Source of the DNA: JBBRQP01 sp038226175 | GTDB lineage: Bacteria > Cyanobacteriota > Cyanobacteriia > Gloeobacterales > Anthocerotibacteraceae | Direction of reading: 5' to 3' | Assembly (NCBI GenBank): GCA_038226175.1 | Contig: JBBRQP010000010.1 | Coordinates: 1-61,264, forward strand | DNA: 61,264 bases | Shown here: one piece after another, positions 17,029 through 26,547 of the stretch | Position numbering within the stretch: the first letter of the stretch is position 1 | Layout of the letters: each line of letters starts with the position of its first letter | Translations under genes and position numbers: made by a program | Notes under the pieces: model-generated | Told to the model about the DNA's origin: nothing | The model's database searches: none | Seen by the model: the letters and a program-made list of their open reading frames with translations, nothing else

Positions 17029-17064
17029 GACCTTACCTCTGACTGCTCACTTTATGATACTGGT

Positions 17065-18234
17065 TCATGGTTTGCCGCCCGCTAGGATTTCTAAGCGTGC
17101 CTGACCGCTCTCTCGCGCGCAGCGCACCAGCAGACCCGCTGTAACCAAAGCTGCAACCAAACCGCTGCCGCCATAACTAACCAGCGGTAAAGGCATACCA
17201 GTCGGCGGCACACTACTAGTGACAACAGCAAGATGCAGCAAACTCTGGATCACTAACATCAGGGTTGTGCCTAGAGCTAATAACCCAATCGGGCGTGGTG
17301 TGCTAGGACGTAGACTCAGCTGCAAACCAGTCCATGTAAACACTACCAAAAAGCTCAGAAAAGCCAAAACACCAACTAAGCCAAACTCCTCCGCAAATAC
17401 AGCAAAAATAAAATCGGAGTAAGGATAAGGCAAGGTTCCTACTTTCTGACTCGACATGCCAAAGCCAACGCCCCAAAGTCCACCTGAGGCAATTGCTAAA
17501 ATACTCTGAACCACCTGAAATCCCGAGCCTTGGGCATGGGCAAAGGGGTCAACAAAGGCGGTTAAGCGGCTAGTTTGATAATTGGTAGTGGCTACTTTCA
17601 GGGTCAAAAAAGGTGCGCCTACCAGTAATAATCCTCCTAGCCAAGGTAGCGGAAAACCGCTCATAAAAATCATCAGTCCCAATACACATAGCATCAGACT
17701 TGCCATACTCAGACTAGGTTGCGCCAAAACCGCGCCCACCAAACCCAGCAGTGCCAGACACCAGCCAGTCCTGGCCCACGATGGCAGCCTAGGCCAACGA
17801 TTGAGTACCCAAGTGGTTTGTAAGACGAGCATTGGCTTAGCAAATTCTGAGGGTTGAATATTAAAAGGTCCGAGCGCAATCCAGCGGGCTGCACCATTGA
17901 GACTAACACCAGTAAAGCGCGCTAGTAGGACGGCAACAAATACGCCTATGAAAAATAACGGACTCCAGCGCCACCAAAAGCTCAGAGGTAAGCGAATAAT
18001 TATCTGAAAGCAAGCTAAGCCAATCACAACCCAGACCAATTGTAAGCCCACAAAATGTAAAGGCTGTTGATAGAGTTTGACGCCTTCGGGCAAAGAAGCC
18101 GAGTATAAAATAACCAGACCAAAAATCAGCCAGCCATAAATCAGGGTCTCTAACGTTGAGGCTTCAGGGGTGGAGTTGGTCAAACGCTTGACGAAACCGC
18201 TGTCCTCGCTCTTCAAAGTTGGCAAACTGGTCAT
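17065..18234 (-). CDS. ftsW: FtsW/RodA-family peptidoglycan polymerase
   Basis: A SEDS-family membrane protein of about 389 residues with roughly ten transmembrane segments, which polymerises lipid II into glycan strands at the division septum. Conserved pieces are SLNGAARWIALGPFNIQPSE in the central extracellular region and PTGMPLPLVSYGGSGLVAAL near the C-terminus. The ATG at 18234 overlaps the end of murD by 71 bases; a GTG at 18243 or later TTG codons are other options. Its place right behind murD supports the division (FtsW) rather than elongation (RodA) role. Confidence 0.88.
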   Translation of the reverse strand: MTSLPTLKSEDSGFVKRLTNSTPEASTLETLIYGWLIFGLVILYSASLPEGVKLYQQPLHFVGLQLVWVVIGLACFQIIIRLPLSFWWRWSPLFFIGVFVAVLLARFTGVSLNGAARWIALGPFNIQPSEFAKPMLVLQTTWVLNRWPRLPSWARTGWCLALLGLVGAVLAQPSLSMASLMLCVLGLMIFMSGFPLPWLGGLLLVGAPFLTLKVATTNYQTSRLTAFVDPFAHAQGSGFQVVQSILAIASGGLWGVGFGMSSQKVGTLPYPYSDFIFAVFAEEFGLVGVLAFLSFLVVFTWTGLQLSLRPSTPRPIGLLALGTTLMLVIQSLLHLAVVTSSVPPTGMPLPLVSYGGSGLVAALVTAGLLVRCARESGQARLEILAGGKP

Positions 18235-19489
18235 AGCTAGCACAGGCGGGTGAAAGAAGAATGATCTTAATGGAATTAGTTAAGGCTTTTTCCCAGGCCA
18301 AAGCAACAGCTTCGTCGAGCGTCAAGCAAACTTGAAAGGCATTATAGCCAGAATCTGTCAACAATTGAGCAAATTTAGGGGCTGCACTGCCATAAAGTAC
18401 GACTCGTAGGGTTTTTGTGGCAATCATCTCAAGCCAAGGTTGGGGATCACCTTCTTTGAGTTGACCACCAGCCAGTAAGATTACGGGCTGATCCATCGCC
18501 GCTAAACCGACGATACTAGCGTCATAATTAGTGGCTTTACTATCGTTGATAAACGTAATACCGTGCTTAACTCCGATCTTTTCAAGGCGATGGCTTACGC
18601 CCCTGAAGTTGCGTACGGCCTGCGCGATGACCCGATGAGGAATTCCGGCTAAGTGCGCACAGGCCACCGCCACCAAAATATTTTGTTGATTATGCACGCC
18701 TGGAATTTGAAGTTCGGTCACAGGTAAAACAACTTCACCTTGACACCAAATCTGCCCGCGGTGGATGTGTACAGGTGCGCTCACATCGTGGGTGGATGTC
18801 CATAACCCCTGCTGCCAGCGGTCTCGTAACTGCATCAAGTGCGGATCATCACCATTAATTACGATAGTTTCGGCACGGTCAAGTAAGCTTTGTTTGATGG
18901 CACTGTAATGTTCGACGGTGCCATGGCGATTGAGATGATCCGGCGTAAACGTAGTCCAAGCGGCAATGCGGGGCGCAATTTGCGGGCTTTGTTCGATCTG
19001 GAAACTGCTCAGTTCAGCAATTACCCAATCAGGAGCAGGCTCGAGGGCTACTTGACCAATGGGTCGCCCAATATTGCCACAAGCCGGAGCATGCCAACCA
19101 TTGCCCTGCCAGATAGCTTCAATCAGCGCGGTGGTGGTAGTCTTACCGTTGGTGCCAGTGATACCAACCCATGGGCAGACTTTGAGGGATTCCCAGGCTA
19201 GGTCTACTTCGCCTTGAACTTGTAATCCCAGCTGCCGTGCTTCTTCTAAAAATGAGCTATCCCAAGGCACGCCGGGGCTAACCACCACTTTGTGTAACTC
19301 TACTCTGGGCATAAATATTTTGCCTAGATAAACAGTTATGCCTTTTTGTATCAATAAAGTTGTTCTCAAGCATAACTCTTCACCTTGACGACTATCCCAA
19401 ACCTCAACCTGCCAACCAAGGTGATGCAACAGCAAGGCGGCGGCTTCTCCTGACTTACCTAATCCTACGACTGCTGCCAGTTGTCCCAT
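18164..19489 (-). CDS. murD: UDP-N-acetylmuramoyl-L-alanine--D-glutamate ligase
   Basis: MurD adds D-glutamate to UDP-MurNAc-L-Ala in cytoplasmic peptidoglycan precursor synthesis. The 441-residue protein has the N-terminal nucleotide-like domain (AVVGLGKSGEAAALLLHHLG). The central ATPase carries the P-loop GITGTNGKTTTTALIEAIW and WTTFTPDHLNRHGTVEHY. The C-terminal ligase domain has SHRLEKIG and INDSKATNYDASIVGL. Length is typical. Its 3' end overlaps ftsW, so translation of the two is likely coupled. Confidence 0.96.
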   Translation of the reverse strand: MGQLAAVVGLGKSGEAAALLLHHLGWQVEVWDSRQGEELCLRTTLLIQKGITVYLGKIFMPRVELHKVVVSPGVPWDSSFLEEARQLGLQVQGEVDLAWESLKVCPWVGITGTNGKTTTTALIEAIWQGNGWHAPACGNIGRPIGQVALEPAPDWVIAELSSFQIEQSPQIAPRIAAWTTFTPDHLNRHGTVEHYSAIKQSLLDRAETIVINGDDPHLMQLRDRWQQGLWTSTHDVSAPVHIHRGQIWCQGEVVLPVTELQIPGVHNQQNILVAVACAHLAGIPHRVIAQAVRNFRGVSHRLEKIGVKHGITFINDSKATNYDASIVGLAAMDQPVILLAGGQLKEGDPQPWLEMIATKTLRVVLYGSAAPKFAQLLTDSGYNAFQVCLTLDEAVALAWEKALTNSIKIILLSPACASYDQFANFEERGQRFRQAFDQLHP

Positions 19490-19600
19490 AACGCCTCTTG
19501 TGTACCAAACCCTTATTTTTTCACACTGTGGCTCCCCTCTGAATATGACTTTAGAGTTATCAAAGCCACTCTAGGCAATTTTTTGGGTACACTGGGAGCC

Positions 19601-20494
19601 ATGATCACTGATTTTTTACCCCAGCAAGCGCAACATCTTACTGAAGCAGACTCGGTAGCTTTTGTAAAAAAATTGCGCCGCGAACCACTCATTACCCCAC
19701 TGCTTGCTCAAGCGATCCCTAGCAGCTTTGTCCAGGCGGGTAGCTCAGAATCACCCATTTTGCTGTTACACGGATTTGATAGCTCAGTACTCGAATTTCG
19801 GCGATTATTGGGGTTGCTCGCTGCGACTCACGAAACCTGGGCAGTTGACTTACTGGGTTTTGGATTTACGGAACGTTTATCGGGTATTGCCTACGGGCCA
19901 GCTGCGATTCGCACCCATCTCTATCACTTTTGGCAAACCTTGATTCAGCGACCAGTGATTTTGGTGGGAGCCTCAATGGGAGGGGCGGCTGCTTTAGAAT
20001 TTGCCCTGACCTATCCTGAGTGTGTGTCAAAACTTGTCCTGATTGATAGTGTCGGCTATACCAACGGTGTTCCGCCCTTTGCGCGCTATTTATTCCCGCC
20101 CTTTGATTATTTAGCCGTGGACATCCTACGGGGTCAAAAACTCCGGCAACGGGCGAGTGAGCTTTCTTACTACAACCGAGCTTTAGCTTCAAAAGATGCA
20201 ATGCTGTGCGGATGCTTGCCCACCTATATACCGGGCTGGCATCGATCTAACATAGCCTTTATGAAAAGCGGTGGTTACTTCTTAGCCAATGAGCGTATTG
20301 GTCAAATCGAGCAACCAACACTCATCCTTTGGGGAGACCACGATCAAATTCTTGACCCCCAAAATGCCCTAAAATTTCACCAAGCAATCTCTAACAGTAA
20401 GGTGATCTGGATCAAAGACTGCGGTCATGTGCCCCATCTCGAATATCCGCAAATTACGGCGGAACATATCCTAAATTTCTGTAAAACAGGCTAG
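19601..20494 (+). CDS. Alpha/beta hydrolase
   Basis: From ATG 19601 (behind GGGAG) the product is 297 residues. It has the alpha/beta hydrolase core: LLLHGFDSSVLEFRRLLGLL for the oxyanion region, nucleophile Ser in VGASMGGAAAL, a probable acid Asp in WGDHDQILD and the catalytic His in CGHVPHLEYP. The substrate is not evident. An upstream extension to 19481 overlaps the divergent murD start and is less likely. The gene stands alone and is followed by a peptide transporter operon on the same strand 103 bases later. Confidence 0.82.
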   Translation: MITDFLPQQAQHLTEADSVAFVKKLRREPLITPLLAQAIPSSFVQAGSSESPILLLHGFDSSVLEFRRLLGLLAATHETWAVDLLGFGFTERLSGIAYGPAAIRTHLYHFWQTLIQRPVILVGASMGGAAALEFALTYPECVSKLVLIDSVGYTNGVPPFARYLFPPFDYLAVDILRGQKLRQRASELSYYNRALASKDAMLCGCLPTYIPGWHRSNIAFMKSGGYFLANERIGQIEQPTLILWGDHDQILDPQNALKFHQAISNSKVIWIKDCGHVPHLEYPQITAEHILNFCKTG

Positions 20495-20597
20495 TCGGGA
20501 GCTGTGCATATTGATCCAAAACGAAGTTTTCCTGTAGACGTTGACCCAAACTTGTTTTGATACAGTAGGCTAAGACAAATTCTGGCTTGTGTCGATT

Positions 20598-22556
20598 ATG
20601 GTGTCTACTCGCCAAATGCTGATGTTGAGTTTGAGCCTGCTCTTGGTGGGATGCAACAACTATCCCTATGCAAGCCCGGGCTTAAAACCTGATGGTCAGC
20701 CTAAAATAATTTGGTATCAAGGACTCAATGAAGACCCCAAAAGTTTTGATCCGCAGGTTGCTTATGATACGGTATCGGCTGAAGTCCTAAATAATATTGA
20801 CGAAACGCTCTATCAATACAATTATCTCAAGGTAAAGCACATTACCGTAGAACCTAGCCTTGCTGATAAGATGCCGACGCGCCAACCGGATGCCCAAGGT
20901 AGCGAAACCTACACGATCAAAATCAAAAAAGGTGTGCTCTTCCAAGATGATCCTTGTTTCCCTGGCGGTAAAGGCCGTGAACTAACCAGTGATGATTTTA
21001 TTTACGCCATCAAACGGCTTGCTGACCCCTTTATCAAGAGTCCCACAGCCAGTCCAGTTTTCCCAACTTTTGCTGCTAGTATCGTTGGTTTACAAGAATT
21101 TTATGACCTCGCCAAAAGTGCTAAGCAAACAGATTATAAGCAAGAGATTTCGGGCATTAAGAAAGTTGATAACTATACGTTCACGATTCATCTCAAAGAG
21201 CTTGATCCTCAGTTCGTATTTTGGTTAGCCTTACCATTTTTCGCACCCACTGCTGTAGAAGCTACGACTTACTACGATGGACAAGTACATAATGGTGAAT
21301 TGCATGAAAAATTTATGTTTCATCCCGTAGGCACAGGGGCATATAAGCTCAAGTCTTGGCAGCGCAATCAACGTATCATCTTAGCTCGTAACCCCAATTA
21401 TCATTATGGTCGTTTCCCTACCGCAGGTGAACCGGGTGATCAAGCAAAAGGTCTGTTAGCAGATGCTGGCAAGGAACTACCTTTTGTCGATGAAGCCTAT
21501 TTTAATATTATTCGTGAGACTGTCCCAATGTGGACATTATTTCGTCAAGGCTATGTCGATAGCTTAGGTGATTATGGACGTGGTCTAAAGGATACCTTAC
21601 CGCAAGTAGTAAGCAGTGATGGTGTACTTACACCAGAGTTTCAACGGTTAGGCGTAAAACCCCAATATATAACGCAAGTCGATACGTTTTATTATGACTT
21701 TAATATGCATGATCCCATTGTCGGAAAAAACAAAAAGCTGCGTCAAGCTATTGTCATGGCCTTTGATAATAAACGCTTTATTGATACATTTTATAGCGGT
21801 GTTTATATCAAACCAGAAAGTATTTTACCGCCAGGTTTATTTGGTTATGATCCAAATTATAAAGCTCCCTATGCACGTCATGATATCAATCGTGCCAAAC
21901 AATTACTTAAGGAAGCGGGCTACGAAAATGGCATCAATCCTAAAACAGGTAAACCTCTTGTTTTAGATGTGTTTGATAGAGCAGGCGGCGGCGATAGTCA
22001 GCAAAGAGCACAATTTTTAGACCAGCAGTTATCTAAGATTGGTATTCGCGTTAATATCCGTCTTGTGACATTCTCACAATTACTGAGTATTGGTCAAGAA
22101 GGCCGCTTTCAAATGAAAGGTAGTAGTGGCTGGTTAGCAGATTATCCTGATCCAGAAAACTTTCTCTTCGTGCTCTATTCCAAAACAGATCGTTACACCA
22201 ATGCTTCTGGTTATGATAATCCCGAATATGATCGTCTCTATAATCAAATGAAACAAATGGAAGATACGCCCGCCCGCTATGCAATTATTCGTAAGCTCAT
22301 CGATATTTTGAATGAAGATGTACCCAATTTATATCTGTATCATGAAGCCTACTACACTTTCAGCCATCCTTGGACTGAGCATATTTTGATTCATCCTACA
22401 GCTTTTAATCGTCTCAAATATTATAAAGTTAATCCTCAGTTACGGGCTGAGAAGCAGCAAGAGTGGAACCAACCTAATTATCTATTTATCGTGGCTCTTT
22501 TCGGGCTTATTTTAACTGCTGTTATTCCAGTAGTTCTCGCACGCAAGGGCAAATAA
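20598..22556 (+). CDS. Peptide ABC transporter substrate-binding lipoprotein, copy 1, with C-terminal membrane helix
   Basis: A 652-residue SBP_bac_5 family protein (DppA/OppA type). The signal peptide ends at a lipobox LLVGC with lipidated Cys19. The binding domain contains EDPKSFDPQVAYDTVSAEVL, SDDFIYAIKRLADPF, FHPVGTGAYKLKSW and NKKLRQAI. The C-terminus ends in a hydrophobic segment, YLFIVALFGLILTAVIPVVL, followed by Arg/Lys, so the protein seems anchored at both ends. This is unusual for the family and is shared with the next gene. An in-frame GTG at 20589 is an alternative start. Codons are AT-richer than in neighbouring housekeeping genes, suggesting transfer. Confidence 0.87.
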   Translation: MVSTRQMLMLSLSLLLVGCNNYPYASPGLKPDGQPKIIWYQGLNEDPKSFDPQVAYDTVSAEVLNNIDETLYQYNYLKVKHITVEPSLADKMPTRQPDAQGSETYTIKIKKGVLFQDDPCFPGGKGRELTSDDFIYAIKRLADPFIKSPTASPVFPTFAASIVGLQEFYDLAKSAKQTDYKQEISGIKKVDNYTFTIHLKELDPQFVFWLALPFFAPTAVEATTYYDGQVHNGELHEKFMFHPVGTGAYKLKSWQRNQRIILARNPNYHYGRFPTAGEPGDQAKGLLADAGKELPFVDEAYFNIIRETVPMWTLFRQGYVDSLGDYGRGLKDTLPQVVSSDGVLTPEFQRLGVKPQYITQVDTFYYDFNMHDPIVGKNKKLRQAIVMAFDNKRFIDTFYSGVYIKPESILPPGLFGYDPNYKAPYARHDINRAKQLLKEAGYENGINPKTGKPLVLDVFDRAGGGDSQQRAQFLDQQLSKIGIRVNIRLVTFSQLLSIGQEGRFQMKGSSGWLADYPDPENFLFVLYSKTDRYTNASGYDNPEYDRLYNQMKQMEDTPARYAIIRKLIDILNEDVPNLYLYHEAYYTFSHPWTEHILIHPTAFNRLKYYKVNPQLRAEKQQEWNQPNYLFIVALFGLILTAVIPVVLARKGK

Positions 22557-24518
22557 GTGAAACACGCAACTTCAATACTGTTAACAAGTTTTTTACTATT
22601 TCTGAGTGGTTGTAGTAACTATCCTTATCCCAAGGTAGAACTTAAGGCAAATGGCACACCCAAAACTATTTGGTACCAAACTCTCCAAGAGGATCCGCGC
22701 AGTCTTGATCCGCAAGTTACCTATGACTCGGTTTCTCAAGAAGTACTATTCAATATCGATGAAAGTCTCTATCAATACCATTATCTCAAGCGTAAACCCT
22801 TTGTGTTAATTCCTGCTTTAGGTGATGGTATGCCAGTGCGTACCCGCGATGCTGATGGTGGCGAAACCTACACACTCAAAATCAAGAAAAATATTCTCTT
22901 TCAAAATGATCCTTGCTTTGTGGGAGGTCGAGGACGCGAAGTTACCAGTGATGACTTTATTTATGCAATCAAACGCATTGCTGACCCCTTTATCAAGGCA
23001 CCAACTTCGCCGCCTGTGTACGAAACATTTGCTGAACTTATTATGGGCTTTACAGATTTTTATAAAATAGCTCAACAAGCGGGTAAAGCTAACTATAGTA
23101 AGCCAGTTTTGGGACTAGAGAAAGTAGACCGTTATACGTTTAAAATCCATCTCAAAAAAGTTTATCCGCAACTGAAGTATTGGCTAGCCATGCCCTTCTT
23201 TTCACCAGTTCCTATCGAAGCGATTACCTATTATGATGGTCAGCTTCATGATGGTGAACGACACGAACAGTTTATGTTTCATCCGGTTGGTGCAGGAGCC
23301 TATCGACTCAAAAGCTGGGAACGCAATCAACGACTGATTCTTGTGCGTAATGAAAACTATAACAGGCGGGATCACTATCCCACTGATGGTGATCAAATTT
23401 ATCGTAAACAAGGCTTACTCAAGGATGCAGGTAAACCATTACCTTTTGTAGATGAAGCCTACTTTACAATTACCCGCGAAGCAATTCCGATGTGGACGTT
23501 ATTTCGTCAGGGTTATATTGATGCGATTGGGCATATGGGCAAACGTTTAGGCACCGAAAATATGGCCATGGCGGTAGCCTCCGATGGTAATCTCTCACCA
23601 GAATTTGAGAAAGCAGGAGTTAGATTAGATAAAATCACTAAACTATCAACAGATTATATTGCCTTTAATATGCGTGATCCGATTGTTGGCAAAAATAAAA
23701 AACTACGACAAGCCATGTCTACGGTGTATAACTTTGATCGTTTTAATGATTACTTCTTTTTTGGTACTAAAGTGAAGGCTCAAACCCCAGTTCCACCAGG
23801 AATATTTAGCTATGATCCTAATTATCAAAATCCTTTTAGGACACAAGACTTAGTTAAAGCCAAGCAACTCATGAAAGAAGCAGGCTATGAAGATGGCATT
23901 GATCCTAAAACTGGTAAACCCCTGGCCTTAGATTTTTTATATATTGCCAAGGGAGCTGAGTCCCAACGCGAAGGGCAATATATCACCGATCAATTTCGCA
24001 AGATCGGTATTAATCTCAATGTCAAACTGATTACTTGGAGTGAGATGCAAACCTCTGTTAAACAAGGCCGCTACCAAATCAGTCGCTACGGTTGGGTTGG
24101 CGATTACCCTGATCCAGAGAATTTTTTCTTTGTCTTTTACTCCAAAAGTAGTGGCGATACCAATATTACCCGCTATGCCAATCCTGAATTTGACAAATTA
24201 TTTGTACAAATGCAGAGTATGGAAGATACACCCGAACGTCTAGCGGTTATCAATAAAATGAGGGATATTCTCAATGAGGACTGTCCATGGTTATATACAT
24301 TTCATGAGGCTTTTTATGCTATGAATCAAGGATGGACAGAGCATGTTTTACTCCATCCCGTCTCCTACGACATGTTGAAATATTATAAAGTTGATCCGAT
24401 CTTGCGTGCCAAAAAACAAGCCGAATGGAATCAGCCTAATTACATCTTCCTGATTGCGTTTGCTGGTTTGTTGAGTGTTGCGATTGTCCCCCTTGTTTTA
24501 TTACGGAGAAAGTCTTGA
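22557..24518 (+). CDS. Peptide ABC transporter substrate-binding lipoprotein, copy 2, with C-terminal membrane helix
   Basis: This 653-residue paralogue of the preceding gene starts at a GTG placed immediately after the stop of copy 1. The lipobox is LFLSGC with Cys19. The two proteins share their layout throughout (EDPRSLDPQVTYDSVSQEVL, SDDFIYAIKRIADPFIK, FHPVGAGAYRLKSW) and the same C-terminal segment (YIFLIAFAGLLSVAIVPLVL plus Arg/Lys). Tandem duplication followed by divergence is the simplest origin. Two binding proteins for one permease pair suggest two ligands or an obligate pair. Confidence 0.87.
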   Translation: MKHATSILLTSFLLFLSGCSNYPYPKVELKANGTPKTIWYQTLQEDPRSLDPQVTYDSVSQEVLFNIDESLYQYHYLKRKPFVLIPALGDGMPVRTRDADGGETYTLKIKKNILFQNDPCFVGGRGREVTSDDFIYAIKRIADPFIKAPTSPPVYETFAELIMGFTDFYKIAQQAGKANYSKPVLGLEKVDRYTFKIHLKKVYPQLKYWLAMPFFSPVPIEAITYYDGQLHDGERHEQFMFHPVGAGAYRLKSWERNQRLILVRNENYNRRDHYPTDGDQIYRKQGLLKDAGKPLPFVDEAYFTITREAIPMWTLFRQGYIDAIGHMGKRLGTENMAMAVASDGNLSPEFEKAGVRLDKITKLSTDYIAFNMRDPIVGKNKKLRQAMSTVYNFDRFNDYFFFGTKVKAQTPVPPGIFSYDPNYQNPFRTQDLVKAKQLMKEAGYEDGIDPKTGKPLALDFLYIAKGAESQREGQYITDQFRKIGINLNVKLITWSEMQTSVKQGRYQISRYGWVGDYPDPENFFFVFYSKSSGDTNITRYANPEFDKLFVQMQSMEDTPERLAVINKMRDILNEDCPWLYTFHEAFYAMNQGWTEHVLLHPVSYDMLKYYKVDPILRAKKQAEWNQPNYIFLIAFAGLLSVAIVPLVLLRRKS

Positions 24519-25507
24519 TGTTGCTCTACATTGTTCGCCGCGTGTTGTACACCTTACCTATTATTTTTGGGGTAATGCTACTGACGTTTATTCTCTTTTT
24601 TACCGTAGCGAGTCCAGAAAATATTGCTAAACGCCAACTAGGTAAAAATCCTACACCAGAGTTAGTGCAAAACTGGCTCCATAATCATGGTTATGATAAG
24701 CCTCAACTTCTGAATTTGCCCTTTGATGCCAAATATGACCCAAAACAACCTTGGTACTACAGCCAATTTACTAGCCATATGCAGGCTACCTTACTATTTC
24801 AGTTTGGTATTTCTGATACGACGGGTGAAGATATTGGCACACGCCTAGCGCAGGGTGCGCTTCCTTCTGCCTTGATCACACTCCCTGCCTTTGTAGCAAC
24901 ACTCCTGATTACCGTTAGCCTGTCCTTGGGCATTGCTTTTTATCGAGGTAGTTATTTAGATTGGGGCGGTACATTTATCTGCATCGTGTTGATGAGTGCG
25001 CCGATCATGGGTTACATTATCGCTGGTCAATGGTTGCTAGGATTAGTACTGCGCTACTTCCCTGTGTTTGGTTTTGCCAGTGGCTTTGATAGCTTACGTT
25101 TTGTGTTATTACCCGTATTGATTGGAGTCATAGTCGCACTCGGTGACTCGGTCAGATTTTATCGCACGATTATGCTCGATGAAATCGGTCAGGACTATAC
25201 GCGCACTGCACGGGCTAAAGGATTATCAGAGCAGATCGTACTGTTTAAGCATGTCCTCAAAAATGCACTGATTCCCATTCTGACCAAAGTCGTGGCTGAT
25301 TTGCCATTACTGATTCTTGGTTCTTTATTACTAGAGAACTTTTTCGGGATTCCAGGTTTAGGTAATCTGACCATCGTGGCAATTACTGAACTAGACTTTT
25401 CGTTACTCCGGGCTTTGGTTTTCCTGGGTTCAATTTTATATATCATTGGTCTTCTACTAACTGATATTTCCTACACACTTGTTGACCCGCGCGTGAGGTT
25501 AGACTAA
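24518..25507 (+). CDS. Dpp/Opp-type ABC transporter permease, DppB-like
   Basis: From ATG 24518 (GGAG upstream; start overlaps the previous stop as TGATG) the product is 329 residues. It has an N-terminal helix with the DppB-typical YIVRRVLYTLPIIFGVMLLT, a large loop, then five helices. The EAA loop ARAKGLSEQIVLFKHVLKNA contacts the ATPase. The loop between helices 1 and 2 is fairly long (about residues 30-110). It forms the cytoplasmic-membrane channel with the next gene. Confidence 0.88.
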   Translation: MLLYIVRRVLYTLPIIFGVMLLTFILFFTVASPENIAKRQLGKNPTPELVQNWLHNHGYDKPQLLNLPFDAKYDPKQPWYYSQFTSHMQATLLFQFGISDTTGEDIGTRLAQGALPSALITLPAFVATLLITVSLSLGIAFYRGSYLDWGGTFICIVLMSAPIMGYIIAGQWLLGLVLRYFPVFGFASGFDSLRFVLLPVLIGVIVALGDSVRFYRTIMLDEIGQDYTRTARAKGLSEQIVLFKHVLKNALIPILTKVVADLPLLILGSLLLENFFGIPGLGNLTIVAITELDFSLLRALVFLGSILYIIGLLLTDISYTLVDPRVRLD

Positions 25508-26547
25508 TGCAAATGTTGTGGGATCAATTCTCTGATAACGCCTTGTTTATCAATGGCCTAACTCTCTTGGTAGCAGCTTTCTTTGGAACAATCATCTTAT
25601 TTTTAAGTAAGCAAGAATTTATGCAAGAAGCCTGGCGACGGTTACGCCAAAATACTTCTACAATGATCTGCCTAGGCATTATCGGAGTTTACGTAGCGAT
25701 TGCTTTCGCTGACTCTGTTGTAATCCCCATCAAGGACGGGGTTGCAATCCGTAACTATACGCTTATTGATTTAGCCTTCAAAAATAGCCCCGAAGAAGAA
25801 GGTTACAGTGCGCCTTTTGCTAAACAAACCTATAAATTACGGGGAGCTAAACCAGTAGTTGGCGTTCATTTACTAGGTACGAATGTTTTGGGTAAAGATG
25901 TCTTACGAGAAACCCTCAAAGCCTCCCGTACTGCGATCATTGTCGGGGGATTAACCTGCATGATTGCGATTCCCATTGGGCTGGTTTTAGGAATTTTGGC
26001 GGGGTTCTTCGGCGGTTGGGTTGATGATGCAGTTCAGTATACTTACTCAGTCGTTTACTCAATACCAGAAATCCTCTTACTCGTGGCTCTCTTACTCGTT
26101 CTAGGCCCTGGATTACCCCAGCTGTGTTTGGCTTTAGGTGCAGCAACTTGGGTTAATCTATGTCGTCAGATTCGCGCTGAAACCATCAAACATCGTGACC
26201 GAGATTATGTCTTAGCTGCCCGTTCTTTGGGTGTACCAACCACACAAATTATTTTTCGTCATATTCTCCCTAATGTGATGCACATTGTCGTGATTATGTT
26301 TACCTTGCGGTTTTCGAGCTTGATTCTTTCTGAGTCAATCTTGAGCTACATCGGAATTGGTGTAGGTGTCGATACAGCTTCTTGGGGACAAATGATCAAT
26401 GGTGCACGCACTGAGTTAGCCCGAGAGCCAATTGTTTGGTGGGTATTTTTATCTGCATCCGGCGCTTTGTTTGTGCTTGTCCTGGCTTTTAATGTGTTTG
26501 GTGATGCCGTGCGTGATGCTCTTGATCCCAAATTGAGAACACGGTGA
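25507..26547 (+). CDS. Dpp/Opp-type ABC transporter permease, DppC-like
   Basis: A 346-residue membrane protein starting at an ATG that overlaps the DppB stop by one base. After an extra N-terminal helix (LFINGLTLLVAAFFGTIILF) it has the DppC layout, with LLGTNVLGKDVLRETLKASR before the core helices and the EAA loop AARSLGVPTTQIIFRHILPN. The periplasmic loop around residues 75-120 is long. No DppD or DppF ATPase gene follows; the next gene, cofG, overlaps by four bases. The ATPase must be encoded elsewhere or shared. Confidence 0.88.
   Translation: MQMLWDQFSDNALFINGLTLLVAAFFGTIILFLSKQEFMQEAWRRLRQNTSTMICLGIIGVYVAIAFADSVVIPIKDGVAIRNYTLIDLAFKNSPEEEGYSAPFAKQTYKLRGAKPVVGVHLLGTNVLGKDVLRETLKASRTAIIVGGLTCMIAIPIGLVLGILAGFFGGWVDDAVQYTYSVVYSIPEILLLVALLLVLGPGLPQLCLALGAATWVNLCRQIRAETIKHRDRDYVLAARSLGVPTTQIIFRHILPNVMHIVVIMFTLRFSSLILSESILSYIGIGVGVDTASWGQMINGARTELAREPIVWWVFLSASGALFVLVLAFNVFGDAVRDALDPKLRTR

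Noticed and set aside
25720..25745. AATCCCCATCAAGGACGGGG inside the dppC-like gene, resembling the IS605 end hairpin
   Set aside because: It encodes normal DppC sequence (VIPIKDGVAI) and lacks the flanking IS-end bases.
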